64,000 nucleotides of DNA from Allobosea sp. (GTDB lineage Bacteria > Pseudomonadota > Alphaproteobacteria > Rhizobiales > Beijerinckiaceae). This document shows positions 9,170 to 17,847 of the stretch, one piece after another. The notes beneath the pieces are model-generated. The model was not told the DNA's origin, ran no database searches, and saw only the letters and a program-made list of their open reading frames with translations. Position 1 is the stretch's first letter; the number at the start of each line of letters is the position of its first letter. Made by a program: the position numbers and the translations under genes. Location of the stretch: NCBI GenBank assembly GCA_024231975.1, contig JAAEQB010000058.1:186001-250000 (forward strand), in the 5' to 3' direction.

Positions 9170-10303
9170 CTAGCGCGATCCGCTGTATTGGGGAAGCGGC
9201 GGACGGCCGCCGAAGATGAACTGCTGGGGATTGCGCTCGACATTGCGCAGCACGCGATTGATGTCCCCCAAGGTACGCTTGCCATCGGAGGCGAGCGTCT
9301 CGAGATCGCGCAGGCCAGGGCCGGTGAAGCGGTTGATGCCGACGGTGATCTCGGCGGTGCGCTTGTCGAGATTGTCGGCCAGCACGCGAATCGATTTTGC
9401 GGCATTAGCGACCTCGGCGAAGGCACCCTGCCCGTCCTGCGTGTTCAGGAAGGCCTGCGCCGCCTTGAGCACGCCCTCGACCTGGTCGGCGGCGCGGTTG
9501 AGCTTGTCGGTGATCGAGGCGACGTCCTTGACCGCCTTGGAGACGTCGCCGCTCGAGCCGCCCAGCGCCGCGGTGAACTTGTCGACATTGTCGATGATGC
9601 CGGTAATCTTGGCCCGGTCGATCGAGCGCACCACCCCGGTCAGTTCCTCGCTCAGCGTACCGAGCTTCTGCGAGAGCGGCGCGATCGTATCGGCGATCTG
9701 GCCGAAGCTCGACATCAGCTTGTCGATATTGCCGGAATTGTCGCCGAGCGCCTGCGAGAACTTTTCAACATTGCGGACCGTGGTGGTGATCGAGCCGGAA
9801 TTCTGCTTGATCAGCCCATCGAGGCTGCCCAGCACTTCGTCGGCCTTCTTGGCGACGTTGCGGACCGTCTCGATGATATCCTGCAGCTCGGAGCGCTCGG
9901 CGGTGATGGTCGGCAGCGCCTCACCGGGCTTGGCCTGAAGGACCGCCGCATCCGGCTCGCCGCCGATCAGTTGCAGGGCGACGACACCGGCGAGCCCCTG
10001 GGCTTCGATGCGGGCGCGGGTATCGACCCGCAGCGGCGTGGTGTTGTCGACCTCGATCACGCCGAAGATCCGGCGCGGATCGTCGGGCTGCAGGCCGATC
10101 TGCTTGACCTCGCCGACGCGCAGGCCATTGAAGAGCACGCTGGAGCCGCGCCCCAGGCCGGTGACCGTGCCGGTGAAGATGACGCGGACGTCCTGCTTGC
10201 GGCCGCCGCCACCGCTGCCGAACCAATAGGCGAAGCCGAACATCGCCGCGATCACGGCGAGGGTGAAGAGGCCTACCAGGGCGTAGTTCGCACGGGATTC
10301 CAT
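9170..10303 (-). CDS. MlaD-family MCE protein, lipid ABC transporter substrate-binding subunit
   Basis: A 377-residue protein with one N-terminal membrane anchor (residues 6-28), an MCE domain (about 38-115, with FNGLRVGEVKQIGLQPDD) and a long helical C-terminal region in which heptad-like segments alternate. MCE proteins form hexameric rings or tubes in the periplasm that shuttle hydrophobic molecules, usually phospholipids, to and from the MlaE-type permease. The longer helical tail compared with E. coli MlaD (about 180 residues) is usual for alphaproteobacterial members and would extend the channel across the periplasm. It lies 12 bp after the ATPase gene. Confidence 0.9.
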   Translation of the reverse strand: MESRANYALVGLFTLAVIAAMFGFAYWFGSGGGGRKQDVRVIFTGTVTGLGRGSSVLFNGLRVGEVKQIGLQPDDPRRIFGVIEVDNTTPLRVDTRARIEAQGLAGVVALQLIGGEPDAAVLQAKPGEALPTITAERSELQDIIETVRNVAKKADEVLGSLDGLIKQNSGSITTTVRNVEKFSQALGDNSGNIDKLMSSFGQIADTIAPLSQKLGTLSEELTGVVRSIDRAKITGIIDNVDKFTAALGGSSGDVSKAVKDVASITDKLNRAADQVEGVLKAAQAFLNTQDGQGAFAEVANAAKSIRVLADNLDKRTAEITVGINRFTGPGLRDLETLASDGKRTLGDINRVLRNVERNPQQFIFGGRPPLPQYSGSR

Positions 10304-10315
10304 CGCGGGCGTCCG

Positions 10316-11146
10316 TCACGTCCTCGTTTGATCGGGCATGCGGGCGCGGGCGCGCTCGCCGCCGAAATACGCCTTGAGCCAGGGATGATCGGAAGCCAGC
10401 ATTGTGGCGAGCGGACCGACCGCGATGACACGCTTGTCCGCCAAGGCGGCAATCCTGTCGCAGGCAACATACAGGCTGTCGAGATCATGGGTTACCATGA
10501 ACACGGTCAGACCCAAAGTCTGCTTGAGCGTCATGATCAGCTCGTCAAACTCGGCGGCGCCGATCGGGTCGAGGCCCGAGGTCGGCTCGTCCAGGAAGAC
10601 GATCTCGGGATCGAGCGCCAGGGCGCGGGCCAGCGCGGCGCGCTTGATCATGCCGCCCGAGAGTTCCGAGGGCACCTTGTCGGCCGCATCGGGCTTCAAC
10701 CCCACCATCTCGACCTTGAGCATGGCGAGCTCTTCGAGCAGCTTTGGCGAGAGCTTGAGATATTCCCGCATCGGCACCTGGATGTTCTGCTTGACGGTCA
10801 ACGCCGAGAACAGCGCGCCCTGCTGGAACATCACGCCGAAACGGCGCTCGAGCCGGCGCCGGCCGTTCGGATCGAGCTTGTCGACGTTCTCGCCGAAGAC
10901 CTCGATCGTGCCGCGCTGCTTGCGCACCAGGCCGAGGATGGTGCGGGTCAGCACCGACTTGCCCTGGCCCGAGCCGCCGACGAAGCCGAGAATCTCGCCG
11001 CGCCGTACATCGAGATCGAGCCCGTCCATGATCACCTTGTCGCCGAACGCAACCTTGAGATCGCGAACGCGAATCACCGCATCGGGTTCCTCGTCGCCCG
11101 ATGCGGTGGGTCCGCTCGGACCGGTCTGAGAGGGTCTGTCGAGCAT
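10316..11146 (-). CDS. MlaF-type ABC transporter ATPase
   Basis: A 276-residue cytoplasmic ATPase. Walker A is GGSGQGKS (57-64), the ABC signature is LSGGM (162-166) and Walker B with the catalytic glutamate is EIVFLDEP (181-188), followed by TSGLDPIGA, which is typical of the MlaF/Ttg2A branch. It energises the MlaE-type permease encoded immediately upstream. I chose the ATG at 11146, 11 bp after the permease stop; the frame stays open upstream inside the permease gene, but that is antisense-like noise. Its position between permease and MCE gene fixes the assignment. Confidence 0.92.
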   Translation of the reverse strand: MLDRPSQTGPSGPTASGDEEPDAVIRVRDLKVAFGDKVIMDGLDLDVRRGEILGFVGGSGQGKSVLTRTILGLVRKQRGTIEVFGENVDKLDPNGRRRLERRFGVMFQQGALFSALTVKQNIQVPMREYLKLSPKLLEELAMLKVEMVGLKPDAADKVPSELSGGMIKRAALARALALDPEIVFLDEPTSGLDPIGAAEFDELIMTLKQTLGLTVFMVTHDLDSLYVACDRIAALADKRVIAVGPLATMLASDHPWLKAYFGGERARARMPDQTRT

Positions 11147-11157
11147 CGCGCCGCCCC

Positions 11158-12303
11158 TCACATCCTGATCGAGGCGAAGAACATGGCGAAGAGACCGTCG
11201 ACCACGATGACCATGAAGATCGCCTTCACCACCGAGGCGGTCACCTGATGGCCGAGCGATTCGGCCGAGCCCTTCACCGCCAAGCCCTCGATCGAGGCGA
11301 TCAGGCCGATCACGAACGCCATGAACGGGGCCTTGATGAGGCCGACGGCGAAATGCTGCCAGGTGATCACCGATTTCAGGCGGTCGAGATAGGTGTCGAG
11401 ACCGATGCCGCCATAGAGCCAACTCACCAGGCCGGCACCGACCAGGCCGGCCATGGCCGAGATGAAGGTCAGGATCGGCAGCGCGATGATCAGTGCCAGG
11501 ATGCGCGGCACCACCAGCACCTCGATCGGGTCGAGCCCCATCACCCTGAGCGCATCGATCTCCTCGCGCATCTTCATCGAGCCGATCTCGGCGGTGAAGG
11601 CGGAGCCGGAGCGACCGGCGACCATGATCGAGGTCAGCAGCACCGAGAGCTCGCGCAGGACAAGGATGCCGGTCAGGTTGACGACGAAGGCGGTGGCGCC
11701 GAAGCGCTGGAGCTGGAAGATGCCCTGCTGCGCGACGATGCAGCCGACCAGGAATGAGATCAGGATGATGATCGGTGCGCCGTTGAAGGCGATCAGCTCG
11801 ATCTGGTTGACCAGCGAAGGCCCGCGGAAGCGCCGTGGTCCGAACAGGGCGCCGACGCAGCCCGCCATCACCTCGCCGAGGAAGACGGCGCCGCCGGCAA
11901 GGTCGCGGCCGAAGCGGGTGACGCCCTGGCCGATGTCGACGAGGACCGTAACGAGCCCTATGGGGCGGACCGGTGGCTGGTAGTCGGTGACGTTGCGCTC
12001 GACCTCGCGGAGCAGCACAGCATGCTCGGGGCGGCCGCTGGTCAGCTCTATCGCGACGCCCTTCGCCTCGCCCGCCTGCTTGACCTGGTCGAGCAGATAG
12101 GCGCCGAGCGTGTCGAGGCGCTCGATCGCCGACAGGTCGAGCCGCGCCTGGCGCACGCTGCCGATGCGCTCGGACAATTCGCTGGTCAAGGCCTCGAGGC
12201 GGGGCGCCCGCCCGACGCTCCAGCGGCCGGCCAGCGACACGACGAGGACACCGCCATCGTCGCGATAGACCGCCTGCGGCTCAACGGCGTCGACGACAGC
12301 CAT
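11158..12303 (-). CDS. MlaE-family permease with N-terminal STAS domain
   Basis: A 381-residue inner-membrane protein. Residues 1-115 resemble a STAS domain (LDLSAIERLDTLGAYLL matches the conserved nucleotide-binding-loop region); the rest is an MlaE/DUF140 permease with five or so helices and the family motif MKMREEIDALRVMGLDP. In E. coli the STAS protein MlaB is separate, so this is a natural MlaB-MlaE fusion, which is common in alphaproteobacteria. The start is ATG 12303, 22 bp after the MFS gene's stop. Together with the next three genes it should form a complete lipid transporter; direction of transport is not visible from sequence. Confidence 0.92.
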   Translation of the reverse strand: MAVVDAVEPQAVYRDDGGVLVVSLAGRWSVGRAPRLEALTSELSERIGSVRQARLDLSAIERLDTLGAYLLDQVKQAGEAKGVAIELTSGRPEHAVLLREVERNVTDYQPPVRPIGLVTVLVDIGQGVTRFGRDLAGGAVFLGEVMAGCVGALFGPRRFRGPSLVNQIELIAFNGAPIIILISFLVGCIVAQQGIFQLQRFGATAFVVNLTGILVLRELSVLLTSIMVAGRSGSAFTAEIGSMKMREEIDALRVMGLDPIEVLVVPRILALIIALPILTFISAMAGLVGAGLVSWLYGGIGLDTYLDRLKSVITWQHFAVGLIKAPFMAFVIGLIASIEGLAVKGSAESLGHQVTASVVKAIFMVIVVDGLFAMFFASIRM

Positions 12304-12325
12304 GACGGCTCGCCAGCTCCCACGT

Positions 12326-13519
12326 TCAGATTCGGCCCCCGCGACCTGTATTGCCGGGCGCCTTGAGGATGGCAAGGGCCGCCAGGATGAGCCCGAGCAA
12401 CGCGATCGGCACCATGGCGAGGAATACGCCCGGCCCGAACAGACGATAGAGATAGCCGGAGAGAATGGTCGCCAGCCCCATCACCAGCGCGCTCACTGCG
12501 ACGAGCCGCCCCTGCGCTGCGGCACGACGCGCCCCGGGAGACAGCGCCGACAGCGCTGCAAGCGTGCCAAGATGCATGCAGCCGAAGGTGATCCCGTGCA
12601 GGAGCTGCAGCAGGACGGTGACGGCAAGGCCGGGATCGGCGCTCATCACGCCGAAGCGCAGCGCCGCCGCGATCGCCGCGATCGCGATCCAGCGCAGGCC
12701 GACAAGGCCGCTGGCGGCGATGCTGCCTCCGACGAGGAAGACCGCGATCTCGGCGAGGACGGCAACCGCCCAGAGCCAGCCGACCGTCTCGCCGCTGAAG
12801 CCGATGCTGCGCCAGTGCAGCGAGCTGAAGGCGTAGACCGCCGCATGCGTGGCGTTGACGCAAGCCGCTGCCCCGACCGCGAGCCAGAACGGCAGTCCGA
12901 AGCCGACAGCGGACGCTCCTTGTGAGACCGCTGGCGAAACTCCTCCTGGCGGCGACGGCGCCTGCAATGCAGCGAGCGCCGCGAGCGAACTGCTGCCGGC
13001 GAGGACGAAGGGGATCAGCCAGGCGCCGTGCCGGGCGATCAAATAGCCGCCGGCGAGGTTCGAGAGCACGAAGGTCACCGAACCCCAGAGCCTGACGCGG
13101 CCATAATCCCTGAGCGCCCCGGCCTTCACCTGCTCGGTGGTCAGGACGTCGGCGAGCGGCACCACGCCTGACAGGGCGATGGCGCTAAGGGCCGTCAGGA
13201 TGGCGATCGGCAAGAATTGCGTCTGCTGCGCCAGGGCGAAATAGATCAGTGCTGCCAAGGCATTGAGCAGCGCCAGCAGGATGTTCGGGCGCAGGCGATC
13301 ACCCAGCCCCGTCACCGACGAAGCCACGAAGACGCGCACCAGGATCGGGATCGCCAGCACATAGCCGATGTCGACATCGCCCAGCCCCGTCGAGGCGAGC
13401 CAGACCGGGAAGAAGGGCAGGTAGAAGCCGACGCCGAGGAAGTTCAGCGCATGCATGAGCGAGAGGCGCACCGCAAGAAGGCGCGAAAATCCGGTCCGGA
13501 GCGGCGGCGGCAGGCCCAT
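12326..13519 (-). CDS. MFS transporter, PPP/HcaT-like
   Basis: A 397-residue integral membrane protein with about 12 hydrophobic helices in two halves. The opening LSLMHALNFLGVGFYLPFFPVWL and the loop GDRLRPNI are typical of the MFS_1-like group that includes the 3-phenylpropionate transporter HcaT and nucleoside-type symporters. The substrate is not predictable. It begins opposite the CheZ-like gene (96 bp between starts) and ends 22 bp before the MlaE-type gene, so it may share a transcript with the lipid transporter although no functional link is obvious. Confidence 0.8.
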   Translation of the reverse strand: MGLPPPLRTGFSRLLAVRLSLMHALNFLGVGFYLPFFPVWLASTGLGDVDIGYVLAIPILVRVFVASSVTGLGDRLRPNILLALLNALAALIYFALAQQTQFLPIAILTALSAIALSGVVPLADVLTTEQVKAGALRDYGRVRLWGSVTFVLSNLAGGYLIARHGAWLIPFVLAGSSSLAALAALQAPSPPGGVSPAVSQGASAVGFGLPFWLAVGAAACVNATHAAVYAFSSLHWRSIGFSGETVGWLWAVAVLAEIAVFLVGGSIAASGLVGLRWIAIAAIAAALRFGVMSADPGLAVTVLLQLLHGITFGCMHLGTLAALSALSPGARRAAAQGRLVAVSALVMGLATILSGYLYRLFGPGVFLAMVPIALLGLILAALAILKAPGNTGRGGRI

Positions 13520-13615
13520 GGCAGCGATTTCTTAAAGAATCAGCAGCAATTTTGCGGATGGGCATCTTCGGCCGGCGAAATGCGTTTCGGCCAGCCCACG
13601 GAGTGCAGCCTGGCC

Positions 13616-14491
13616 ATGAGCGACGCGCGTTCGCTATCTCCGCTGAGCGCGGCCGACTATGACGCGATCGCCGCCGCCGTGATGGAAACGGCGCGCGGCC
13701 GCTGGTTCCTGGCCGAATTTTCCAGGCGCAACCGCCAGTCCGACACCGAGATGGTGCTGTCCGCGATCGCGCGCCTCGAGCGGCTCTGCACGGTGCAGGT
13801 CGCCGTGCCGGAGCTGGGGCCAGAACTCTCGGAGACCGCCCGCACCATCGCCGAACTGCGCGACGATCTCGACCGCGGCGGTGCCTCGGCCCGCCTGTCG
13901 GCCCGCATTCAGGAGACCGCCGCCGGTATCATCGAAGCGGCCGAATCCATCCAGGAGATCGCCTGGACCCTGCGCGAGGGCGGCGCGGAGCCCGAGCTCT
14001 GCGACCGGCTCGACCGGCGCGCGACCGAGATCTACGGCGCGACCACGGTGATCGAGGCGGGCGCCAACCAGATCGAGAAGGTCGCCGACACCGTCGCCAT
14101 GCTCGATGCCAGCCTGCGCGCGGCAGCCGACGGAAGCGCCATGGTCGATGCGCCGCTACCGGCGCCCGCCGCAGCGGCCGAACCTCCGCGATCGAGCATC
14201 GTGGATCTGGCGACCGACCCGGGCGACATCGACGTGGTCGATGCCGGCACGCAGCAGCGCGCGCCTCTGAACGAAACCGGCCTGCGCCTGCAGACGCAGC
14301 CCTATCGGCGGCGCAGCAGCACCCAGGTGGCCGAGGACGACATCGCCTTCGCCGATGTCGGCGCGCCGGCCGAGGCGATCAGGTTGCCGGAAACGGCCAG
14401 CTCGGCGCGGGTCGAGCTCAGCTATTCCGAGGCTGACCTGCGGGCGATCGCCTCGCTGCCGGTCGAGGACCGGCTGCACTTCTTCGGCTGA
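13616..14491 (+). CDS. CheZ-like/hypothetical protein, conserved in Hyphomicrobiales
   Basis: A soluble 291-residue protein. The N-terminal segment (METARGRWFLAEFSRRNR) and the long helical hairpin with AGIIEAAESIQEIAWTLREG resemble a family that I recall from alphaproteobacteria and that has been likened to the CheY phosphatase CheZ. The characteristic CheZ glutamine in the catalytic loop is not clearly placed, and no chemotaxis gene is near, so enzymatic function is uncertain. Residues 165-290 are Pro/Ala-rich and probably disordered, ending in a conserved-looking RLHFFG tail. I chose ATG 13616 (MSDARSL); ATG 13580 in the same frame is an alternative. Confidence 0.6.
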   Translation: MSDARSLSPLSAADYDAIAAAVMETARGRWFLAEFSRRNRQSDTEMVLSAIARLERLCTVQVAVPELGPELSETARTIAELRDDLDRGGASARLSARIQETAAGIIEAAESIQEIAWTLREGGAEPELCDRLDRRATEIYGATTVIEAGANQIEKVADTVAMLDASLRAAADGSAMVDAPLPAPAAAAEPPRSSIVDLATDPGDIDVVDAGTQQRAPLNETGLRLQTQPYRRRSSTQVAEDDIAFADVGAPAEAIRLPETASSARVELSYSEADLRAIASLPVEDRLHFFG

Positions 14492-14566
14492 GGCTTTCGG
14501 TCTTCCGCATTGTCTTCAGGCGAACCGGTATCCGCTTCGCTTGAAAGTGCTTCGTGTCGCCCGCGC

Positions 14567-15448
14567 TCAGTTTTCGCGCTTCAGCGCGCTCTCGTGCCAG
14601 CGCCGCAGAAGAAGGTGCGAGAGCAGGCTGATCGCCAGGAAGATGGCGATGCCCGAGAGCGAGATCATCAGCAGCGCCGCGAAGACGCGCGGGATCTTGA
14701 GCTGGTAGCCCGCCTCGAGGATGCGATAGGCCAGCCCCGATTCCGAGCCGCCCGTCCCCGCCACGAACTCGGCGACGACGGCGCCGATCAGGGCCAGGCC
14801 GCCGGAAATCTTCAGCCCGGCCAGGAAATAGGGCAGCGCCGCCGGCAGCTTGAGATAGCGCAGCGTCTGCCAGCGCGTCGCGCCGTGGAGCTGGAAGAAG
14901 TTGATCAGGTTGTGGTCGGCCGAGTTCAGCCCGAGGATCGTGTTCGACAGGATCGGGAAGAAGGCGACGATCCAGGCGCAGATCAAGAGCGAGAGATTGA
15001 TGTCACCGGCCCAGATGATGATCAGCGGCGCGATCGCGACAATCGGCGTCACCTGCAGGATCACGGCATAGGGCAAAAGCGCCATCTCCAGCCATTTCGA
15101 CTGGGTGAACAGCACGGCAAGCGCGACGCCGACGATCACCGCCGCCGCCAGCGCCATGAAGGTGATGCGCAAGGTGATCCAGAGCGAGGCCGAGAGCGTG
15201 CCCCAGTCGGCGATCAGGGTCTGGCCGACCAGAAGCGGCCCGGGCAACACATAGGACGGCACCTCGTTCCAGCGCACGGCGAATTCCCAGAGCCCGAGCA
15301 CCAGGATGCCGACGAAGATCGGCGCGAGGATACGCGGCCAGAAGCTGACCGGCAGGCCGAGGATGGTCGGCTCGGCGAGCGCGAGCGGACGGGCTTCGGC
15401 ATCGGTGCCGTCATGCGGCACGGCGGCCGCGGGGGATGTCGTGGTCAC
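14567..15448 (-). CDS. ABC transporter permease, NitT/TauT (SsuC) family
   Basis: A roughly 293-residue inner-membrane permease with about six helices and the EAA-type loop where the ATPase docks (HGATRWQTLRYLKLPAALPYF). It belongs to the family importing nitrate, sulfonates, taurine or pyrimidine precursors. I prefer the GTG at 15448 (VTTTSPAAA) because longer starts would put an intergenic REP-like palindrome (15464-15548) into the protein. It lies downstream of the ATPase gene with that repeat between them. The operon order is binding protein, ATPase, permease on the minus strand. Confidence 0.88.
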   Translation of the reverse strand: MTTTSPAAAVPHDGTDAEARPLALAEPTILGLPVSFWPRILAPIFVGILVLGLWEFAVRWNEVPSYVLPGPLLVGQTLIADWGTLSASLWITLRITFMALAAAVIVGVALAVLFTQSKWLEMALLPYAVILQVTPIVAIAPLIIIWAGDINLSLLICAWIVAFFPILSNTILGLNSADHNLINFFQLHGATRWQTLRYLKLPAALPYFLAGLKISGGLALIGAVVAEFVAGTGGSESGLAYRILEAGYQLKIPRVFAALLMISLSGIAIFLAISLLSHLLLRRWHESALKREN

Positions 15449-15463
15449 GGGCCGGCCTTCTTC

Positions 15464-15548
15464 GTCATTGCGAGGAGGTGAAGCCGACGAAGCAATCCAG
15501 GGGGTCTCGCGCAATCCTCCTGGATTGCTTCGCTGCGCTCGCAATGAC
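15464..15548. repeat. REP-like palindrome inside the NitT/TauT operon
   Basis: The left arm runs CGTCATTGCGAGGAGGTGAA then GAAGCAATCCAG; the right arm has CTGGATTGCTTCG then CGCTCGCAATGACG. This palindromic element type is common between genes in Bradyrhizobium-like genomes. It separates the ATPase and permease genes. Confidence 0.85.
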
Positions 15549-15563
15549 GGGTAGCGGTAGCAC

Positions 15564-16370
15564 TCATGCGCCGATCGCCTCCTTGAGCTTGCCGGAAGCG
15601 AGTCGGCAGAGATGGGCGTATTCGGCCGAGGTCCGGAACAGTTCGTCGCGCGGATAGGGCGCGGAGACGTCGAGATCGGCCATGACGCGGCCGGGCCGCG
15701 CCGCCATCACCACGATGCGCTGCGAGAGATAGACCGACTCGAACACCGAATGAGTGACGAAGACGGCGGTGAAGCGCTCGCGCCACCACAGGTTCAGCAG
15801 GTCGTCGTTGAGGCGGTGCCGGGTGATCTCATCGAGCGCGGCGAAGGGCTCGTCCATCAGGAGGATTTTTGGCCGCATCACCAGTGCACGGGCGATCGAG
15901 ACCCGCATCTTCATGCCGCCGGAGAGCTCGCGCGGATAGGACGTCTCGAAGCCCTTCAGCCCGACCAGCGCCAGCATCTCGGCCGCGCGCGCTTCGGCTT
16001 CGCGCTTCGGCACATGCTTCAGCACCAGCGGCAGCATGACGTTGGACAGCGCATTGGCCCAGGGCATCAGCGTCGGGTCCTGGAAGACGAAGCCGAGATC
16101 GCGCTCGGCCTTGTCCTCTCCGGCGCCAGGCCAGGCGATCGTGCCCGCGGAAGGGCTGCCCAGCCCGGCGATCATGCGCAGCAGGGTCGACTTGCCGCAG
16201 CCGGAAGGACCGAGCAGGCTGATGAACTCGCCGGTGCCGAGATCGAGATCGACATCGCGCACGGCGATGGTGCCGTTGGCGAACTGCTTGGAGACCCGGC
16301 GGATCGAGACGAGCGGAGAACCGCTCGCCTGCCCTGCCGCCGGATGTGTGCTCAGATAGGCTGTGTCCAA
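15564..16370 (-). CDS. ABC transporter ATP-binding protein, NitT/TauT (SsuB/TauB) family
   Basis: A 268-residue ATPase with Walker A GPSGCGKST (54-62), Q-loop in VFQDPTLMPW, signature LSGGM and Walker B LLMDEPFAALD. These variants are typical of the nitrate/sulfonate/taurine family. It would power the adjacent permease to import whatever the NMT1/THI5-like binding protein captures. Two intergenic palindromes flank the gene (16407-16506 upstream, 15464-15548 downstream), an unusual arrangement within a transporter operon. Confidence 0.92.
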   Translation of the reverse strand: MDTAYLSTHPAAGQASGSPLVSIRRVSKQFANGTIAVRDVDLDLGTGEFISLLGPSGCGKSTLLRMIAGLGSPSAGTIAWPGAGEDKAERDLGFVFQDPTLMPWANALSNVMLPLVLKHVPKREAEARAAEMLALVGLKGFETSYPRELSGGMKMRVSIARALVMRPKILLMDEPFAALDEITRHRLNDDLLNLWWRERFTAVFVTHSVFESVYLSQRIVVMAARPGRVMADLDVSAPYPRDELFRTSAEYAHLCRLASGKLKEAIGA

Positions 16371-16406
16371 AGGCCTGATGATCCAGTTTGCGATCTTTAT
16401 GTGGGA

Positions 16407-16506
16407 GTCATCCCGGGCGACCGAAGGGAGACCCGGGATCCATGCCTGAACCGTTCCGGCATGGATCCCGGATCAGCGCCGCCTGCGGCGGCTTGTCCGG
16501 GATGAC
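16407..16506. repeat. REP-like palindrome between binding-protein and ATPase genes
   Basis: Outer arms GTCATCCCGGGC and GTCCGGGATGAC enclose an inner hairpin GGGATCCATGCC / GGCATGGATCCC. It lies in the gap between two genes of one apparent operon and could attenuate downstream expression or stabilise the upstream mRNA (inference). Confidence 0.85.
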
Positions 16507-16532
16507 CCGCTATACACGGCGGAGCCGCCTTC

Positions 16533-17561
16533 TCAGGGCTTGCCGACACCCTTGTTGATGAACTCCAGGCTGTAGGCCTTCTTGACGTCAACCCCGGCCG
16601 GAATGACGCCGGCCTCCGTCATCGTTTTGGCGAAGCTCGCCCAGCGCGCATCGGTCATGGCGCCGATGCCGAGCGTCTTCGCATCGCCCGAGGCGACGAT
16701 GCCGTTGTCGTTCATCACCTTGAGGGCGTAGTCGATCTTTTCCTGATCCATGTCGGGATTGTCCTTCAGGATCCGGGCATTGGCGGCGGCGATGTTCGGC
16801 CCACCCTTCATGTACTCGGCCCAGCCTTCGGCGGTCGCATCGACGAAACGCTGCACGATCTCTTTCTTCTCCTGCACCATCTTGCGGGAGATCGTGATCG
16901 TCGTGTTGTAATTCTCGAAGCCGGCATCGGCGAGGAGATGGACGACCGGCTCGACGCCAGCCTTGCGGATGACGAAAGGCTCGGAGGACAGGAAGCCCTG
17001 CTGGGTCAGCTTCTTATCGGCCAGGAACGGCGCCATGTTGAAGGTGTAGGGCCGGATCTGCTCGTCGCGGAAGCCGAATTTCAGCTTCAGGAACGGCCAG
17101 AAGCCGACGCGGGCTTGCGCCGCGATCAGGATCGGCTTGTCCTTGAGGGCCGCGAGCGTGTCGTTGCCCTGGCCGGGATGCGAGATCAGGACCTGAGGGT
17201 CCTTCTGGAAGATCGAAGCGATGCAGAGGAAGGGCAGGTTCTCCTGCGCGAAGCTCAGTGCCTCCAGCGAATTGCCCATGATCATGTCGACGCGGCCGCC
17301 GAGCAGGAGCTGGGTCGGGTTCTGCTGCGGGCCGCCGGGGCGGATGTCGACGTCGAGCCCGTACTTCTTGTAGATGCCGTTGGCGGCGGCGAGATAGAAG
17401 CCGCCATGCTCGGTCTGGGCGCGCCAGTTGGTCTGGTAGCTGACCTTGTCGAGGGTCTGCGCATTGACGCGCGCTCCGGGCACAGGGATCAGCACCGAGG
17501 CGGCGGAGCCACCGAGCAGGCCGAGCGCAGCGCGCCGGTCGAGGCGATATTTCATCGTCAT
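16533..17561 (-). CDS. ABC transporter substrate-binding protein, NMT1/THI5-like (NitT/TauT)
   Basis: A 342-residue periplasmic binding protein. The N-terminus has twin arginines followed by a hydrophobic stretch (LDRRAALGLLGG) and an Ala-x-Ala-like cleavage region near residue 35, suggesting Tat or Sec export. The mature start TLDKVSYQTNWRAQTEHGGFY closely resembles NMT1/THI5-type proteins that bind pyrimidine or other small ring compounds. It heads the minus-strand operon and is divergent from the creatininase-family gene (286 bp apart), so a shared substrate, perhaps a cyclic amide or pyrimidine derivative, is plausible but unproven. Confidence 0.88.
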   Translation of the reverse strand: MTMKYRLDRRAALGLLGGSAASVLIPVPGARVNAQTLDKVSYQTNWRAQTEHGGFYLAAANGIYKKYGLDVDIRPGGPQQNPTQLLLGGRVDMIMGNSLEALSFAQENLPFLCIASIFQKDPQVLISHPGQGNDTLAALKDKPILIAAQARVGFWPFLKLKFGFRDEQIRPYTFNMAPFLADKKLTQQGFLSSEPFVIRKAGVEPVVHLLADAGFENYNTTITISRKMVQEKKEIVQRFVDATAEGWAEYMKGGPNIAAANARILKDNPDMDQEKIDYALKVMNDNGIVASGDAKTLGIGAMTDARWASFAKTMTEAGVIPAGVDVKKAYSLEFINKGVGKP

Positions 17562-17847
17562 GGCCTAACCCCCTCCATCATGTCGCGAACCGGTCGCCGA
17601 AGCGCGCGATACCCGCGTCCGGCAAGCAGCTTGTATGCCACGGCCGATGGGCCGCTGGAAATGCGTCGTCGCCGGCTTTCGCACAGACGAACCACGCCGG
17701 CGAGGCTCCAGCCCGCATGGCATGCGCGTGCCATCAGCCCTTCCCCCGTCATTCGCGACCACTATGCTGGGAAGTCCTGTCGCCATGAGGCAGCAGGCGC
17801 GAATCGCGGGGCTGGCCCGCGGCCTTGACCGACGAGACCTCACGACC

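Noticed and set aside
13217..13615. Upstream extension of the CheZ-like gene
   Set aside because: It lies antisense to the MFS gene and is rich in charged low-complexity sequence.
15449..15544. Longer start for the NitT/TauT permease
   Set aside because: It would translate part of a REP-like palindrome; the GTG at 15448 gives a normal length.
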